Positions 1 through 8,567 of a DNA stretch of 36,811 nucleotides are shown one piece after another. The stretch comes from Pirellulales bacterium (GTDB lineage Bacteria > Planctomycetota > Planctomycetia > Pirellulales > UBA1268): assembly GCA_016776925.1 (NCBI GenBank), contig JADHSL010000020.1, forward strand, positions 1-36,811. Direction: 5' to 3'. The notes beneath the pieces were generated by a model. That model did no database searches. It was not told the origin of the DNA and worked only from the letters and a program-made list of their open reading frames with translations. Within the stretch, counting starts at the first letter, position 1. Every line of letters starts with the position of its first letter. The translations under genes were made by a program, and so were the position numbers.

Positions 1-837
1 CATGGTGTGACTGTGTTGCCCGTTTGTGTTCAGAGTAGCGGATGGCATGCAGGCCTTGAAGATTTTGGTGAATCCTCACCTGCTCTTCGACTTGGCCTCG
101 AGCAGGTCCATGGGCTTGGCCAAACAAGTGGTCGTCAGATTGAAGGGGCTAGAAAGTCAGGCCGATTTATGAGTATTCATGATCTCACGAAGCGGTGCCA
201 TGTAACACAAGGCCAGATCCTTTCATTGGCTCGTGCTGGAGCTTTAACGAGCCTGTCTGGAAGCCGAAGGCAGGCAATATGGAATTCAATGGAGCGGAAG
301 CCTGAATCAGGGAGTATGCCACTGTTTGAAGGGTTGTCTGGTAATAGTTTGAATGAAACAGAAAGTAGTTTTGATGAGGCGGCGTATTTGCCAACGACTT
401 CATCTCTTGAAGAAGTATTGTCGGACTATCGTGCGTCGGGGCTATCTCTTAAAGCTCATCCTCTGCAGTTTATTCGTTCACATCTTATGCAGCATGGAGT
501 CGAGACTGCTGCAGGTGCCTGTTCTCGTCCAGAAGGTAGCCGGGTCGTTGTTGTGGGTATTGTGCTGTCCCGTCAGCGTCCAGCAACAGCAAAAGGTGTG
601 ATTTTTTTGACGCTCGAAGATGAAACAGACATTGTTAATGTGGTTGTTCCGAAAGCTGTCTGGCAGGACTGTGATCCGAAAGATAGACGTATGCCGGTAG
701 TAACGGTCGAAGGTCGAATTCAGCGACGCGGGAACGTTGTGCATCTTTTGGCAAGACGACTGGCAGCCTGGGGCGAAGGTGATGCCAATGAACTGTCGCT
801 CGGTGATTTGCCACAAATGTCACGGGACTTTTGTTAA
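1..837 (+). CDS. dnaE2: Error-prone DNA polymerase III alpha subunit DnaE2 (ImuC), C-terminal part
   Basis: The reading frame is already open at base 1 (His-Gly-Val...), so the gene starts before the window; about 278 of the roughly 1050 residues usual for the family are present. Visible family features are the HGV-x-V-x-PV segment, LRLGLEQVHGL followed by helix-hairpin-helix material, the PLFEGL and LSLKAHPLQFIRSHL segments, and a C-terminal OB fold with VLSRQRPATAKG and FLTLEDETDIVNVVV. These separate DnaE2/ImuC from replicative DnaE1. In the family this polymerase carries out damage-induced translesion synthesis with ImuB and an ImuA/SulA-like protein. Those partners are normally encoded just upstream, which lies outside the window. 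It ends with TAA at 835-837, and no hairpin was seen after it. Confidence 0.93.
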   Translation, partial: HGVTVLPVCVQSSGWHAGLEDFGESSPALRLGLEQVHGLGQTSGRQIEGARKSGRFMSIHDLTKRCHVTQGQILSLARAGALTSLSGSRRQAIWNSMERKPESGSMPLFEGLSGNSLNETESSFDEAAYLPTTSSLEEVLSDYRASGLSLKAHPLQFIRSHLMQHGVETAAGACSRPEGSRVVVVGIVLSRQRPATAKGVIFLTLEDETDIVNVVVPKAVWQDCDPKDRRMPVVTVEGRIQRRGNVVHLLARRLAAWGEGDANELSLGDLPQMSRDFC

Positions 838-919
838 GTTCTACCTCGGTATTCTCGAGTGTCCTTGGCGTTTTCTGTTCCTGTTTTGGTATCGTCAGAG
901 CGTCTCATGCACCGTTCCA

Positions 920-1861
920 ATGCAAGAAAAAATGGCTATGACATCGTCGAACCCGTCCACAGTTATAGAAACTAATTTGCCTATCGGGAAACCAATTCGT
1001 GGCAAAGTTCGAGACTGTTATCGACTTGATATATCAGATGAACCGCACATGCTCATTGTGAGTACAGATCGAGTGAGTGCTTTTGACTGGGTTCTGCCAA
1101 CGCCGATACCGGGCAAGGGAAAAGTGCTAACAGCTGTTTCAAAATTCTGGTTCGATTGGTTGTCGGAACAATCTCCACCCGTTTCGCACCATCTTGTTAC
1201 CACAAATGTTGATGAGATGGGCCTGCCCTCAACTGTTGATTTAGAACTTCTTCGTGGTCGGTCCATGCTTGTAAAGACAGCCAATGTAATTCCTTTTGAA
1301 TGTGTGGTGCGAGGGTGGCTCGCGGGATCAGGCCTTCTTGAGTATGAAAAGACTGGTACGGTCTGTGGTATTCCGCTTCCGCCCAAGTTGCGCCCAGGTG
1401 ATCGTCTGCCCCGTTCTATTTTTACTCCTGCTACCAAAGCAACTGAGGGGCATGATGAAAATGTTTCTTTTCACACAATGGCCGAATCGTTGGGCCAGTC
1501 ACTTGCTTCGGAACTTTGTGAAAAAAGTATTGCAGTGTACGAAGCAGCTACAGGGTTAGCAGTTAAACAAGGAATTGTTCTCGCCGATACAAAATTTGAG
1601 TGGGGTCATGATAGTGATGGACAATTAATGTTGGTTGACGAAGTACTCACGCCAGATAGTTCCCGGTTTTGGCCAGCGGAGTCAGCATGCAAAGGCGATG
1701 TTCCCGAATCCTTTGATAAGCAATTCGTACGCGATTGGCTGGCGTCCTCTGACTGGGACCGCAGAAGTCCCCCCCCTCCTCTGCCGCCGGAAATCGTGGA
1801 CGGTACGAGGCAAAAATATCTTAATGTGTGCCAAAGACTAACAGGAAGTCTGCCTTGTTAG
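920..1861 (+). CDS. purC: Phosphoribosylaminoimidazole-succinocarboxamide (SAICAR) synthase
   Basis: This enzyme joins CAIR and aspartate using ATP, a late step of purine synthesis in the cytoplasm. The protein is about 313 residues, matching the longer (yeast Ade1-like) form. Motifs in order are RGKVRDCY, STDRVSAFDW, IPFECVVRGWLAGSGLLEY, IFTPATKATEGHDENVSF, ADTKFEWG, DEVLTPDSSRFWP and SFDKQFVRDWL. The frame is open further upstream into dnaE2, but homology begins shortly after residue 20 of this call. Possible ATG starts lie at 920, 932 and 938, and none has a convincing ribosome-binding site, so the exact start is uncertain. It follows dnaE2 by 82 bp and precedes aroC by 146 bp. Confidence 0.95.
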   Translation: MQEKMAMTSSNPSTVIETNLPIGKPIRGKVRDCYRLDISDEPHMLIVSTDRVSAFDWVLPTPIPGKGKVLTAVSKFWFDWLSEQSPPVSHHLVTTNVDEMGLPSTVDLELLRGRSMLVKTANVIPFECVVRGWLAGSGLLEYEKTGTVCGIPLPPKLRPGDRLPRSIFTPATKATEGHDENVSFHTMAESLGQSLASELCEKSIAVYEAATGLAVKQGIVLADTKFEWGHDSDGQLMLVDEVLTPDSSRFWPAESACKGDVPESFDKQFVRDWLASSDWDRRSPPPPLPPEIVDGTRQKYLNVCQRLTGSLPC

Positions 1862-2007
1862 AGGCTGGATGTCGCTCTATGGTCAGGCCGACCTGGTGAT
1901 TAGACTATGGGAAAGAAACAGGCTTCGGTTGAGATGGTTTCGTTTGTACTTCTGATTCGCTGTTTTCAGTCACGTATTTTTCATACCCTCAGACTACAGA
2001 TTGCCTC

Positions 2008-3147
2008 ATGCTTCGATATTGGACTGCTGGTGAATCCCATGGGCCTGCCCTGACTGCTTTGGTAGACGGTTTTCCTGCGGGACTAACTGTTGACACAGAA
2101 AGTATTGACAGCGAGTTGCAACGACGGCAGGGAGGGTATGGTCGCGGTGGACGACAGCGAATCGAGACAGATACAGTTACTTTTTTATCGGGCCTTTGGA
2201 AAGGCAAGACTCTTGGTAGTCCGCTCACGTTACAGGTGATCAATCGTGATGCCAAAATTGAGCAGATGGATGATATCGAACGGCCACGGCCTGGGCATGC
2301 CGACTTACCCGGTGCGATAAAGCACCTCGGAGGCGTGAGGCCTGTACTTGAGCGAGCAAGTGCTCGTGAAACAGCAGCTCGTGTCGCAGCGGGTGCGCTT
2401 GCACGGCAATTACTCTCATTGTTTGGTATTGAGGTAGCAGGCTGGGTGACTGAGTTGGGCGGTGTTGTTCTTGGTGGCCGAGAGGGTACTCTTCCTGAGC
2501 TACGCGAAATTCGGAACTCCAGTGAGATTTATTCACTTCATCCAGAGCAAGATGATCACGTTAAGGACCTTATTGATCGTGTTGGGAAAGACGGTGATAC
2601 GCTCGGAGGAATAGTTGAAGTTCGTGTAGACGGACTACCAATCGGTCTTGGTACCCACACTCAGTGGGACCGCAAACTCGACGGTCAATTAGCACACGCT
2701 GTTATGGCGGTACAAGCTATAAAAGGTGTTGAAATTGGCATGGGCTTTGAGACTGCAAGACGGCCGGGCTCGGAAGTGCACGATCCGATTCATTACGATG
2801 AAAGCGCACGAGCTGAACCGACGCTTGGGTTTGTTCGTCCTACGAATAATGCGGGGGGGCTTGAGGCCGGGATTACCAATGGTCAGCCTCTGGTTATTCG
2901 CGCAGCTATGAAACCGATTAGTACGCTGCGCAAGCCTCTTGATTCCGTAAATCTTAGGACAAAGCAGCCTGAGTCTGCAGCATATGAACGAAGTGATGTA
3001 TGTGCGGTCAGTGCCTGTAGTGTCATTGTTGAAAACGTTGTGGCGTTCTCAATGGCAGCCGCACTAATTGATAAGTTCGGGGGCGACAGTATCGAAGAAA
3101 TGCGTGCCCGCTGGAAGCTTTACCAGCAACTCGTGGCGAGTCGATAG
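2008..3147 (+). CDS. aroC: Chorismate synthase
   Basis: It converts 5-enolpyruvylshikimate-3-phosphate to chorismate, the last common step of aromatic amino acid synthesis, using reduced FMN. At 379 residues it is full length. The sequence shows GESHG at residues 8-12, RPGHADL, GGVRPVLERASARETAARVAAGA with the conserved Ser-Ala-Arg-Glu-Thr, the His-Thr-Gln-Trp-Asp region, and the C-terminal signature around GGLEAGITNG with VIRAAMKPIST. The ATG at 2008 gives the canonical N-terminus and has no obvious Shine-Dalgarno sequence. Together with aroDE and aroK further along, three shikimate-pathway genes lie within 13 kb but not in one operon. The 146 bp before it show only a short CAGG/CCTG hairpin. 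Confidence 0.97.
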   Translation: MLRYWTAGESHGPALTALVDGFPAGLTVDTESIDSELQRRQGGYGRGGRQRIETDTVTFLSGLWKGKTLGSPLTLQVINRDAKIEQMDDIERPRPGHADLPGAIKHLGGVRPVLERASARETAARVAAGALARQLLSLFGIEVAGWVTELGGVVLGGREGTLPELREIRNSSEIYSLHPEQDDHVKDLIDRVGKDGDTLGGIVEVRVDGLPIGLGTHTQWDRKLDGQLAHAVMAVQAIKGVEIGMGFETARRPGSEVHDPIHYDESARAEPTLGFVRPTNNAGGLEAGITNGQPLVIRAAMKPISTLRKPLDSVNLRTKQPESAAYERSDVCAVSACSVIVENVVAFSMAAALIDKFGGDSIEEMRARWKLYQQLVASR

Positions 3148-3186
3148 ATTTTTGACTCTGATGCATAAGCCGGAAGGTGAACAAGG

Positions 3187-4419
3187 ATGTTCGTCGAACA
3201 GTCAACTGTAAAAATTTGGCGGGTCAGGTCAGCATTCATTCTGCTGTGTGTTGTCCCTACGCTATGTCTCTCCTATTGGGCTGGAATTCGTCAGTCAGTG
3301 GCGCATCGAGAGCACATTGCCTACAAGGCTTCGAGGCTGCTTGGCAGGCGCGTTCACATTGAGAGCATGACGTACCCTCAGCCGGGGTGCTTGATGCTCT
3401 CAGACGTAACAGTTGCCGGACAGTCGTTTTCCAACGTGTCTGTTGTAACTTCCGAAAGTGAGGTTCGGCTCACAGTGGACAACGTTGTTCCAAGAAGAGA
3501 TACGGCCGTATTCGTCGTTGGTCTGGTAAGGCGATGGCTGTCTGAGCCAGTTCAGTTCAATAAAAACTATGTAATCGATATTGAAAAGTTTTCCTGGCAA
3601 AACTCCAGTTTCACTGAAGATGGAAACGTGTGGCCACTTCGTATTGAATGTGTGTCTGCCGGATCGGGACGTGCGATTCGGTTTTTTAAAAGAGATAGTA
3701 GCCAAGATGAAATACGGATCGTACGCACATCGAATCGTATGCAAAATGGAGAGCGTCTAAAGGGTTATGGTACCGAAGTTGAAGTGAATGCATCTGATCC
3801 TATTCCGGTTCCTTTAATTAATGCCGTGCTGAGTGAATGTGGTTCTTCGCAATGGCAATTTGGAGAAAAAGCAACATTCACGGGTCAGGTTCGTATCTCG
3901 AATAGAGATGATGACTGGGCTGCAGAATGCGTCGGAAGACTCAAACAGATTGACTTAGGCGCAACTACGTCATTATTGTCGTCGCATATTCAAGGTGATG
4001 GAGAAATCACACTGAACAGATTTGTGTGGTCGCACAAGCGTATGGAGCTGTGTGACTGCGTATGTGTTGCTGATCGAGGCCAGATTGAACAGGTCTGGAT
4101 AGATCGTCTTGTCACGCTATTGGGATGCCGAATCGAAGACGCCTATCATCAACTCAGCGGGAGCCATGTACGATCATTTCAGCGTCTCGGTTTTGGTCTG
4201 GTGATCGATTCAGGAGGCCTGCGATTGCGTGCGTTACCTGGTCGTTCTGGGTGTCTGCTGGAGTCCCAGGGCATGCCAGTTATCCTTGAGCCGACTGAAA
4301 CAGCAACACTCGATCGTCTTGCGTGGCTTCTATCCGGCACAACCCCAGCTGCCGTTCCGGGAACTGACGTAACCGCTTGGCTCCTCTCTGTTTTGCCGAA
4401 AACTAGGGCCCTTCGATGA
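3187..4419 (+). CDS. Membrane-anchored protein of unknown function
   Basis: This is a 410-residue protein that I do not recognise. It has a short basic N-terminus, one hydrophobic segment at about residues 12-34 (a signal anchor or uncleaved signal peptide), and a long soluble part predicted to lie outside the cytoplasm. The region after the anchor (RRVHIESMTYPQPGCLMLSDV) recalls the way AsmA-like or translocation-module proteins begin, where a beta-strand-rich body follows a single N-terminal helix. That is only a resemblance in layout. There are no cofactor motifs or clear enzymatic residues; cysteines are scattered. The start has GGAAGGTG about 8 nt upstream of the ATG. It lies 39 bp after aroC and 178 bp before the desaturase gene, possibly co-transcribed with aroC. 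Confidence 0.7.
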   Translation: MFVEQSTVKIWRVRSAFILLCVVPTLCLSYWAGIRQSVAHREHIAYKASRLLGRRVHIESMTYPQPGCLMLSDVTVAGQSFSNVSVVTSESEVRLTVDNVVPRRDTAVFVVGLVRRWLSEPVQFNKNYVIDIEKFSWQNSSFTEDGNVWPLRIECVSAGSGRAIRFFKRDSSQDEIRIVRTSNRMQNGERLKGYGTEVEVNASDPIPVPLINAVLSECGSSQWQFGEKATFTGQVRISNRDDDWAAECVGRLKQIDLGATTSLLSSHIQGDGEITLNRFVWSHKRMELCDCVCVADRGQIEQVWIDRLVTLLGCRIEDAYHQLSGSHVRSFQRLGFGLVIDSGGLRLRALPGRSGCLLESQGMPVILEPTETATLDRLAWLLSGTTPAAVPGTDVTAWLLSVLPKTRALR

Positions 4420-4597
4420 CAGTTGTTATGAAAACGTGGTAGTAGACGCTTGAAAACGATATTTTGACGCAGTTTTGACATTTCTCCAACGGGTCTTCGA
4501 CCAAGCGAGATAGCCGGATTCGTGCATTTGGTAAGACTATAAGCATGTAAAGTGTCCCATCGTGGGCAGTTCGCACCACCGACAAGTAGGAAGTCCT

Positions 4598-5662
4598 ATG
4601 ACCCCGAGTACTCTTTCGCCATCGCCTTCGTCTGATCAGGCTCCCGGATCAACAACTAGTCTTCTCGATGATGAATCGTGTCAGTTCGGTCGCGGCGCGA
4701 TTCATGGTCCTGATGCTGAACAAGTAACGACAGATGCAAAACTACAAGATGCACCTGTTGAGCCACGATCAGATGGAAAAGAAGCGGGGAAGAATGGCCT
4801 TGATTGGCCGACACTCATCTGGATAGCTGGCATGCATGTAGCTGCCTTAGCAGCTCCGTTTTACTTTTCTTGGTCTGGGCTCGCTATTTGTCTTGTTCTG
4901 TGTTGGGTGACTGGATGCCTTGGTGTGACTCTTGGCTACCATCGTCTGCTTACTCACGGAAGTTTTGTTACCTCAAAGCCAGTGCGATGGTTTTTTGCCT
5001 TCGTGGGTGGAATTTCTGGTGAAGGCTCCGCTATCGTGTGGGTAGCAAATCACCGTAAACATCACGCATTCAGTGATCAAGAGGGTGACCCACACAGTCC
5101 TCGAGATGGAGGCCTATGGAGCCATATGCTTTGGCTTTTCCCTCAGCATACAACTGCTGAGATTGATGCTCACGTCAAGCGTTGGGCGCCTGATTTGGCC
5201 AAAGATTCCGGTGTTTTATTTTTTCATAAAACGTTTCTGCTGTGGCATTTTGTAATCGGCGGTGGATTACTTGCAGCTGGCTGGTTGATTTATGGTCCTA
5301 ATACAGGAATTTCATGGTTGCTCTGGGGGCTTGCTGTTCGAATGGTCTATGTGTTTCATGTGACATGGTTTGTGAACTCGGCAACACATATCTGGGGTTA
5401 TAGAAATTACGAAACCACTGATGACTCTCGAAACCTCTGGTGGGTTGGCCTGCTTGCCTTTGGGGAAGGATGGCACAACAATCATCACGCGTTCCAGCGA
5501 ATGGCTGCGCACGGTCACAAATGGTGGGAATTCGATATGACCTACTGGGTTATTCTGGCAATGGAACGTCTAGGCCTTGTATGGAACGTTGTTCACACGC
5601 CTCGTGGCACGGGGCAAACTGCTTCGCCTGAAAGTGGTGGGGCTGCTGTCAAAAGTGCCTAG
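4598..5662 (+). CDS. Acyl-CoA/acyl-lipid delta-9 fatty acid desaturase
   Basis: This is an integral membrane di-iron desaturase of the stearoyl-CoA desaturase family, introducing a double bond into saturated acyl chains and so adjusting membrane fluidity. All three histidine boxes are present: HRLLTH (115-120), HRKHH (152-156) and HNNHH (293-297). The extra metal-ligand His of the SCD family is in NSATHIWG (His264). Hydrophobic segments lie near 70-110, 130-150, 210-235 and 238-260. The first 65 residues are a polar Ser/Pro-rich extension without a recognisable domain. The ATG at 4598 is chosen because AGGAAG lies just upstream; a GTG at 4562 in the same frame is possible. No electron donor gene is adjacent. 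Confidence 0.9.
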   Translation: MTPSTLSPSPSSDQAPGSTTSLLDDESCQFGRGAIHGPDAEQVTTDAKLQDAPVEPRSDGKEAGKNGLDWPTLIWIAGMHVAALAAPFYFSWSGLAICLVLCWVTGCLGVTLGYHRLLTHGSFVTSKPVRWFFAFVGGISGEGSAIVWVANHRKHHAFSDQEGDPHSPRDGGLWSHMLWLFPQHTTAEIDAHVKRWAPDLAKDSGVLFFHKTFLLWHFVIGGGLLAAGWLIYGPNTGISWLLWGLAVRMVYVFHVTWFVNSATHIWGYRNYETTDDSRNLWWVGLLAFGEGWHNNHHAFQRMAAHGHKWWEFDMTYWVILAMERLGLVWNVVHTPRGTGQTASPESGGAAVKSA

Positions 5663-5759
5663 CTGCCGGTATGGTGCAGGCTGCAGGCCTCGAGTTGCAT
5701 TTTTACTGCCGAAAGGTAGACTCTGGTTCGAAACAATTTTAGAGAAAACAACCTACTGA

Positions 5760-5776
5760 TCGCCCACGGAGGGCGA
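5760..5776 (+). promoter_or_regulatory. Hairpin overlapping the rpsO ribosome-binding region
   Basis: A perfect 6-bp stem (TCGCCC at 5760-5765 with GGGCGA at 5771-5776) encloses the loop ACGGA. The purine-rich GGAGGG at 5768-5773, the best Shine-Dalgarno candidate for rpsO, is split between loop and stem. In several bacteria S15 represses its own translation through leader structures of different shapes. That this hairpin serves that purpose is inference. Confidence 0.4.
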
Positions 5777-5785
5777 ATAACGAAG

Positions 5786-6055
5786 ATGACGCTGACTAAG
5801 GACCGCAAGCAAGAACTCATAGGTGCCCATCGTCGTGGGCAGGAAGATACGGGTTCTGCAGAGGTGCAGATTGCTCTGCTCACTGCTCGAATCACTCATT
5901 TGACTGGGCACTTTAAAAAGCATTCGAAAGACTTTGCAAGTCGTCGAGGCCTTTTACTAATGGTCAGTCGACGTAGACGACTACTCGATTACCTCAAGCG
6001 TGTCGCTCCACAGCGATATCTCGATATCATTCGAAGTCTTGGTATTCGAAAATAG
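5786..6055 (+). CDS. rpsO: Small ribosomal subunit protein uS15
   Basis: At 89 residues this is the usual length for S15, which binds 16S rRNA helices 20-22 early in 30S assembly. The sequence begins [12 protein letters not shown] and contains the hallmark segments [33 protein letters not shown] and the C-terminal [15 protein letters not shown] at 5786 is 12 nt after a GGAGGG that is partly held in a hairpin. It is followed 296 bp later by pnp, the rpsO-pnp order conserved across many bacteria. Confidence 0.97.
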   Translation: MTLTKDRKQELIGAHRRGQEDTGSAEVQIALLTARITHLTGHFKKHSKDFASRRGLLLMVSRRRRLLDYLKRVAPQRYLDIIRSLGIRK

Positions 6056-6115
6056 TCTTAAGCGGTCTGCCCTGGCTGCCAGCTTCGGCTGAGTTACCTG
6101 GGTGGAGTGAAAAGA

Positions 6116-6136
6116 GATCAACTTCTTTCGTTGATC
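6116..6136 (+). promoter_or_regulatory. rpsO-pnp intergenic hairpin
   Basis: A perfect 7-bp inverted repeat, GATCAAC (6116-6122) and GTTGATC (6130-6136), has a 7-nt loop. In E. coli the rpsO-pnp interval holds an rpsO terminator and an RNase III-cleaved stem through which PNPase controls its own message; this hairpin could play either part. Further along the 296-bp interval, 6236-6256 is a block of almost pure A and T that could support a promoter, but no clear -35/-10 pair was found. Confidence 0.4.
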
Positions 6137-6351
6137 ATTGGGCTTGGTTCTCTCTATTTTTGTTGCGATAGAAGTACGACTCTCGCATCTTACAGACGAT
6201 GGGTCGCAGGCGTAGTGTGCATGATTTGAGTGCAATAAAATTTAAAAATTTAAGTGAAATACTCTCGAACAGATTCAGTCACTATCAGTAGAAAACTGGT
6301 TCACGGAATTGCGAGAGCACCGAATGAAGAAGAAGGAAGGAATTAGTAAAA

Positions 6352-8472
6352 GTGAAGCATCGTGTTGAACGACAAGTTGGACAAGAGGTATTAGGTCTTG
6401 AAACTGGTCTGCTGGCAAAACAAGCTGCCGGCAGCGTATTGGTTTCCTATGGGGAAACAACAGTGCTTGTTGCTGCGGCAACAGGATCACCCCGCGCGGG
6501 AATCGATTTTTTTCCATTAACCTGTGATTATCGGGAACGAACTGCAGCGGCAGGAAAGTTTCCAGGCGGCTTTCTAAAGCGAGAAGGTCGGCCAACAATG
6601 AAAGAAACGCTTACAAGTCGTCTTATTGACCGGCCGATCCGACCCTTGTTTCCCGAGGGATTCCACGACGAGGTTCAAGTTCAGGCGCAGACGCTCTCAA
6701 GTGATCGCCAAAACGATCCTGATATTTTGGCTATGATCGGTGCATCTGCTGCACTTTGTATCTCCCCCCTTCCTTTTGAAGGTCCCATCGGCAGCGTACG
6801 GCTTGCTCATGTCAACGGAGAATTTGTTCCGTTTCCGACGCAGGACCAACTTGAAGAGAGTGATCTGGATCTTATTGTTTCAGGTAGTAAGACGGCTATT
6901 CTCATGATCGAGGGTTTTGCCCGTGAGATGCCCGAAGAACGCATGCTTGAGGCTTTGGACGAAGCTCATCGTGTCATCATTACAATTTGTGAAATGCAAG
7001 ATGAACTGGTCGCAAAGGCCGGAAAGCCAAAGAAGGAATGCGAGTTGCCCGACTACGCTCCTCTCAAGAATCGAATGAAGTCTGCCTATTATGCCGAACT
7101 CCTGAAGGCAGCTGGAATCACAGGCAAGCTTGAACGAGGCGAGGCTGTGAAGGCATTAAAGGAACGAGCAAAGAAAGAAATGTGTCCTGCAGATGCTGCG
7201 GGCAGTGACGATGCTGTTAATGAAGGTGATTTTTCACACGTATGGCATGGTCTTGAAGAAGAAGCAATTCGAGAATTGATTCTTGGTGGAACCCGTCCAG
7301 ACGGTCGGGATTCCAAGTCACTTCGAGCCATCGATTGTGAAGTTGATCTGTTGCCTCGCGTCCATGGATCAGCTCTTTTTCAGAGAGGCGAAACTCAGGC
7401 TCTTGTTACTGTTACACTCGGAACTGGTAAAGATGAGCAGCGAGTAGATGGCTTGTTTGAGGAATACTCAAAGAAGTTCATGCTTGACTATTATTTCCCT
7501 TCTTTTTCTGTTGGTGAGGTTCGACCGATTCGAGGTCCAGGCCGTCGAGAGATTGGCCATGGTGCTCTTGCGGAACGAAGCGTCAAGCCAATCCTGCCTG
7601 ATCCGGATGTTTTTCCTTACACAATCCGAGTGATCTCGGACATCTTAGAGTCAAATGGTTCCAGTTCGATGGCATCAGTGTGTGGTGCCACTCTTGGCTT
7701 AATGGCTGCTGGTGTGCCGATTACGAATCCTGTGGCTGGTATTTCGGTAGGTCTTGTGAAGGAGACAGAAGATAAGTGGACACTTCTTACCGATATCATT
7801 GGTGATGAGGATCACTTTGGTGATATGGACTTCAAGATTGCCGGTTCACAAAACGGCATTACTGGAATTCAACTCGACTTGAAGATAAACGGGATCTCCG
7901 CTTCTATTATCAAAGCGACACTCGAGCAGTCTCGAGAGGCTCGGCTTGAAATTCTTCGGTCAATGCTCTCGGCCGTCCGAAGGCCTCGTGAAGAGATTTC
8001 TGGGTGGGCACCACGTTTGTTGCGCACGCATATTGATCCTGAAAAGATTGGCTTACTGATTGGTCCTGGCGGGAAAACAATTCGCTCTATTCAGGAAACG
8101 ACTGGTGCCAATGTTGAAGTCGATGATGACGGAACAGTTACTGTCGCAAGTCATGATGCCGAAAGTGCAACATCGGCTTTGGCAAAAATCGAAGCCCTTA
8201 CGGCTTCGATCCAGATTGGTCGAATCTATGAAGGTCGCGTAACCAGTGTCAAAGACTTTGGTGCGTTCGTAGAGCTTGTTCCTGGAAAAGATGGCCTGTG
8301 CCATATCAGTGAACTCTCAACGGAGTACGTCGGAAATGTTAATGATGTGTGCCGCGTCGGTGACACAATGCGAGTCAAAGTTATTGCCGTCGACGAGCAA
8401 GATCGCGTAAAATTAAGCCGTCGAGCGGCCATGGAAGAAGCTACCGCTGAGGCGGAACCAGCAACTGAATAG
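6352..8472 (+). CDS. pnp: Polyribonucleotide nucleotidyltransferase (PNPase)
   Basis: It degrades RNA 3' to 5' by phosphorolysis, and is normally a trimer that takes part in degradosome-like complexes. The 706-residue protein has the full domain order: RNase PH domain 1 (about 1-215), an all-helical linker domain, RNase PH domain 2 (about 310-545) with the catalytic GDEDHFGDMDFK at 484-495, a KH domain with LLIGPGGKTI near 563, and an S1 domain from about 627 (GRIYEGRVTSVKDFGAFVEL). The start is GTG at 6352, with AAGGAAGG 11 nt upstream; a nearby ATG is out of frame. A large hairpin follows the stop. Confidence 0.97.
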   Translation: MKHRVERQVGQEVLGLETGLLAKQAAGSVLVSYGETTVLVAAATGSPRAGIDFFPLTCDYRERTAAAGKFPGGFLKREGRPTMKETLTSRLIDRPIRPLFPEGFHDEVQVQAQTLSSDRQNDPDILAMIGASAALCISPLPFEGPIGSVRLAHVNGEFVPFPTQDQLEESDLDLIVSGSKTAILMIEGFAREMPEERMLEALDEAHRVIITICEMQDELVAKAGKPKKECELPDYAPLKNRMKSAYYAELLKAAGITGKLERGEAVKALKERAKKEMCPADAAGSDDAVNEGDFSHVWHGLEEEAIRELILGGTRPDGRDSKSLRAIDCEVDLLPRVHGSALFQRGETQALVTVTLGTGKDEQRVDGLFEEYSKKFMLDYYFPSFSVGEVRPIRGPGRREIGHGALAERSVKPILPDPDVFPYTIRVISDILESNGSSSMASVCGATLGLMAAGVPITNPVAGISVGLVKETEDKWTLLTDIIGDEDHFGDMDFKIAGSQNGITGIQLDLKINGISASIIKATLEQSREARLEILRSMLSAVRRPREEISGWAPRLLRTHIDPEKIGLLIGPGGKTIRSIQETTGANVEVDDDGTVTVASHDAESATSALAKIEALTASIQIGRIYEGRVTSVKDFGAFVELVPGKDGLCHISELSTEYVGNVNDVCRVGDTMRVKVIAVDEQDRVKLSRRAAMEEATAEAEPATE

Positions 8473-8484
8473 GTCTATGTTGTT

Positions 8485-8526
8485 CCTCACCGCAGGGCTG
8501 TCTCAATGATGGCCCTGCGGGTGAGG
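8485..8526 (+). terminator. Hairpin after pnp, probable terminator or 3' stabiliser
   Basis: The left arm at 8485-8498 pairs with the right arm at 8512-8526, about 14 bp with one bulged G. The loop is 13 nt. The stem is GC-rich and begins 12 nt after the pnp stop. No T-run follows, so it may act with Rho or as a 3'-end block to exonucleases rather than as a classical intrinsic terminator. Confidence 0.55.
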
Positions 8527-8567
8527 TTGCATTCCGAAGAGTCCAGCATATTTCGGGCGCTGTGATT

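Noticed and set aside
737-919. Extended N-terminus of PurC overlapping dnaE2
   Set aside because: The frame is open from 737, but the extra residues resemble no SAICAR synthase and lie antisense to nothing; they overlap the conserved dnaE2 end. A start at 920-938 fits the family.
4475-4597. Sigma-70 promoter for the desaturase gene (TTGACA at 4475-4480)
   Set aside because: A consensus -35 is present, but no acceptable -10 box lies 16-18 bp downstream, so it was not listed as a promoter.
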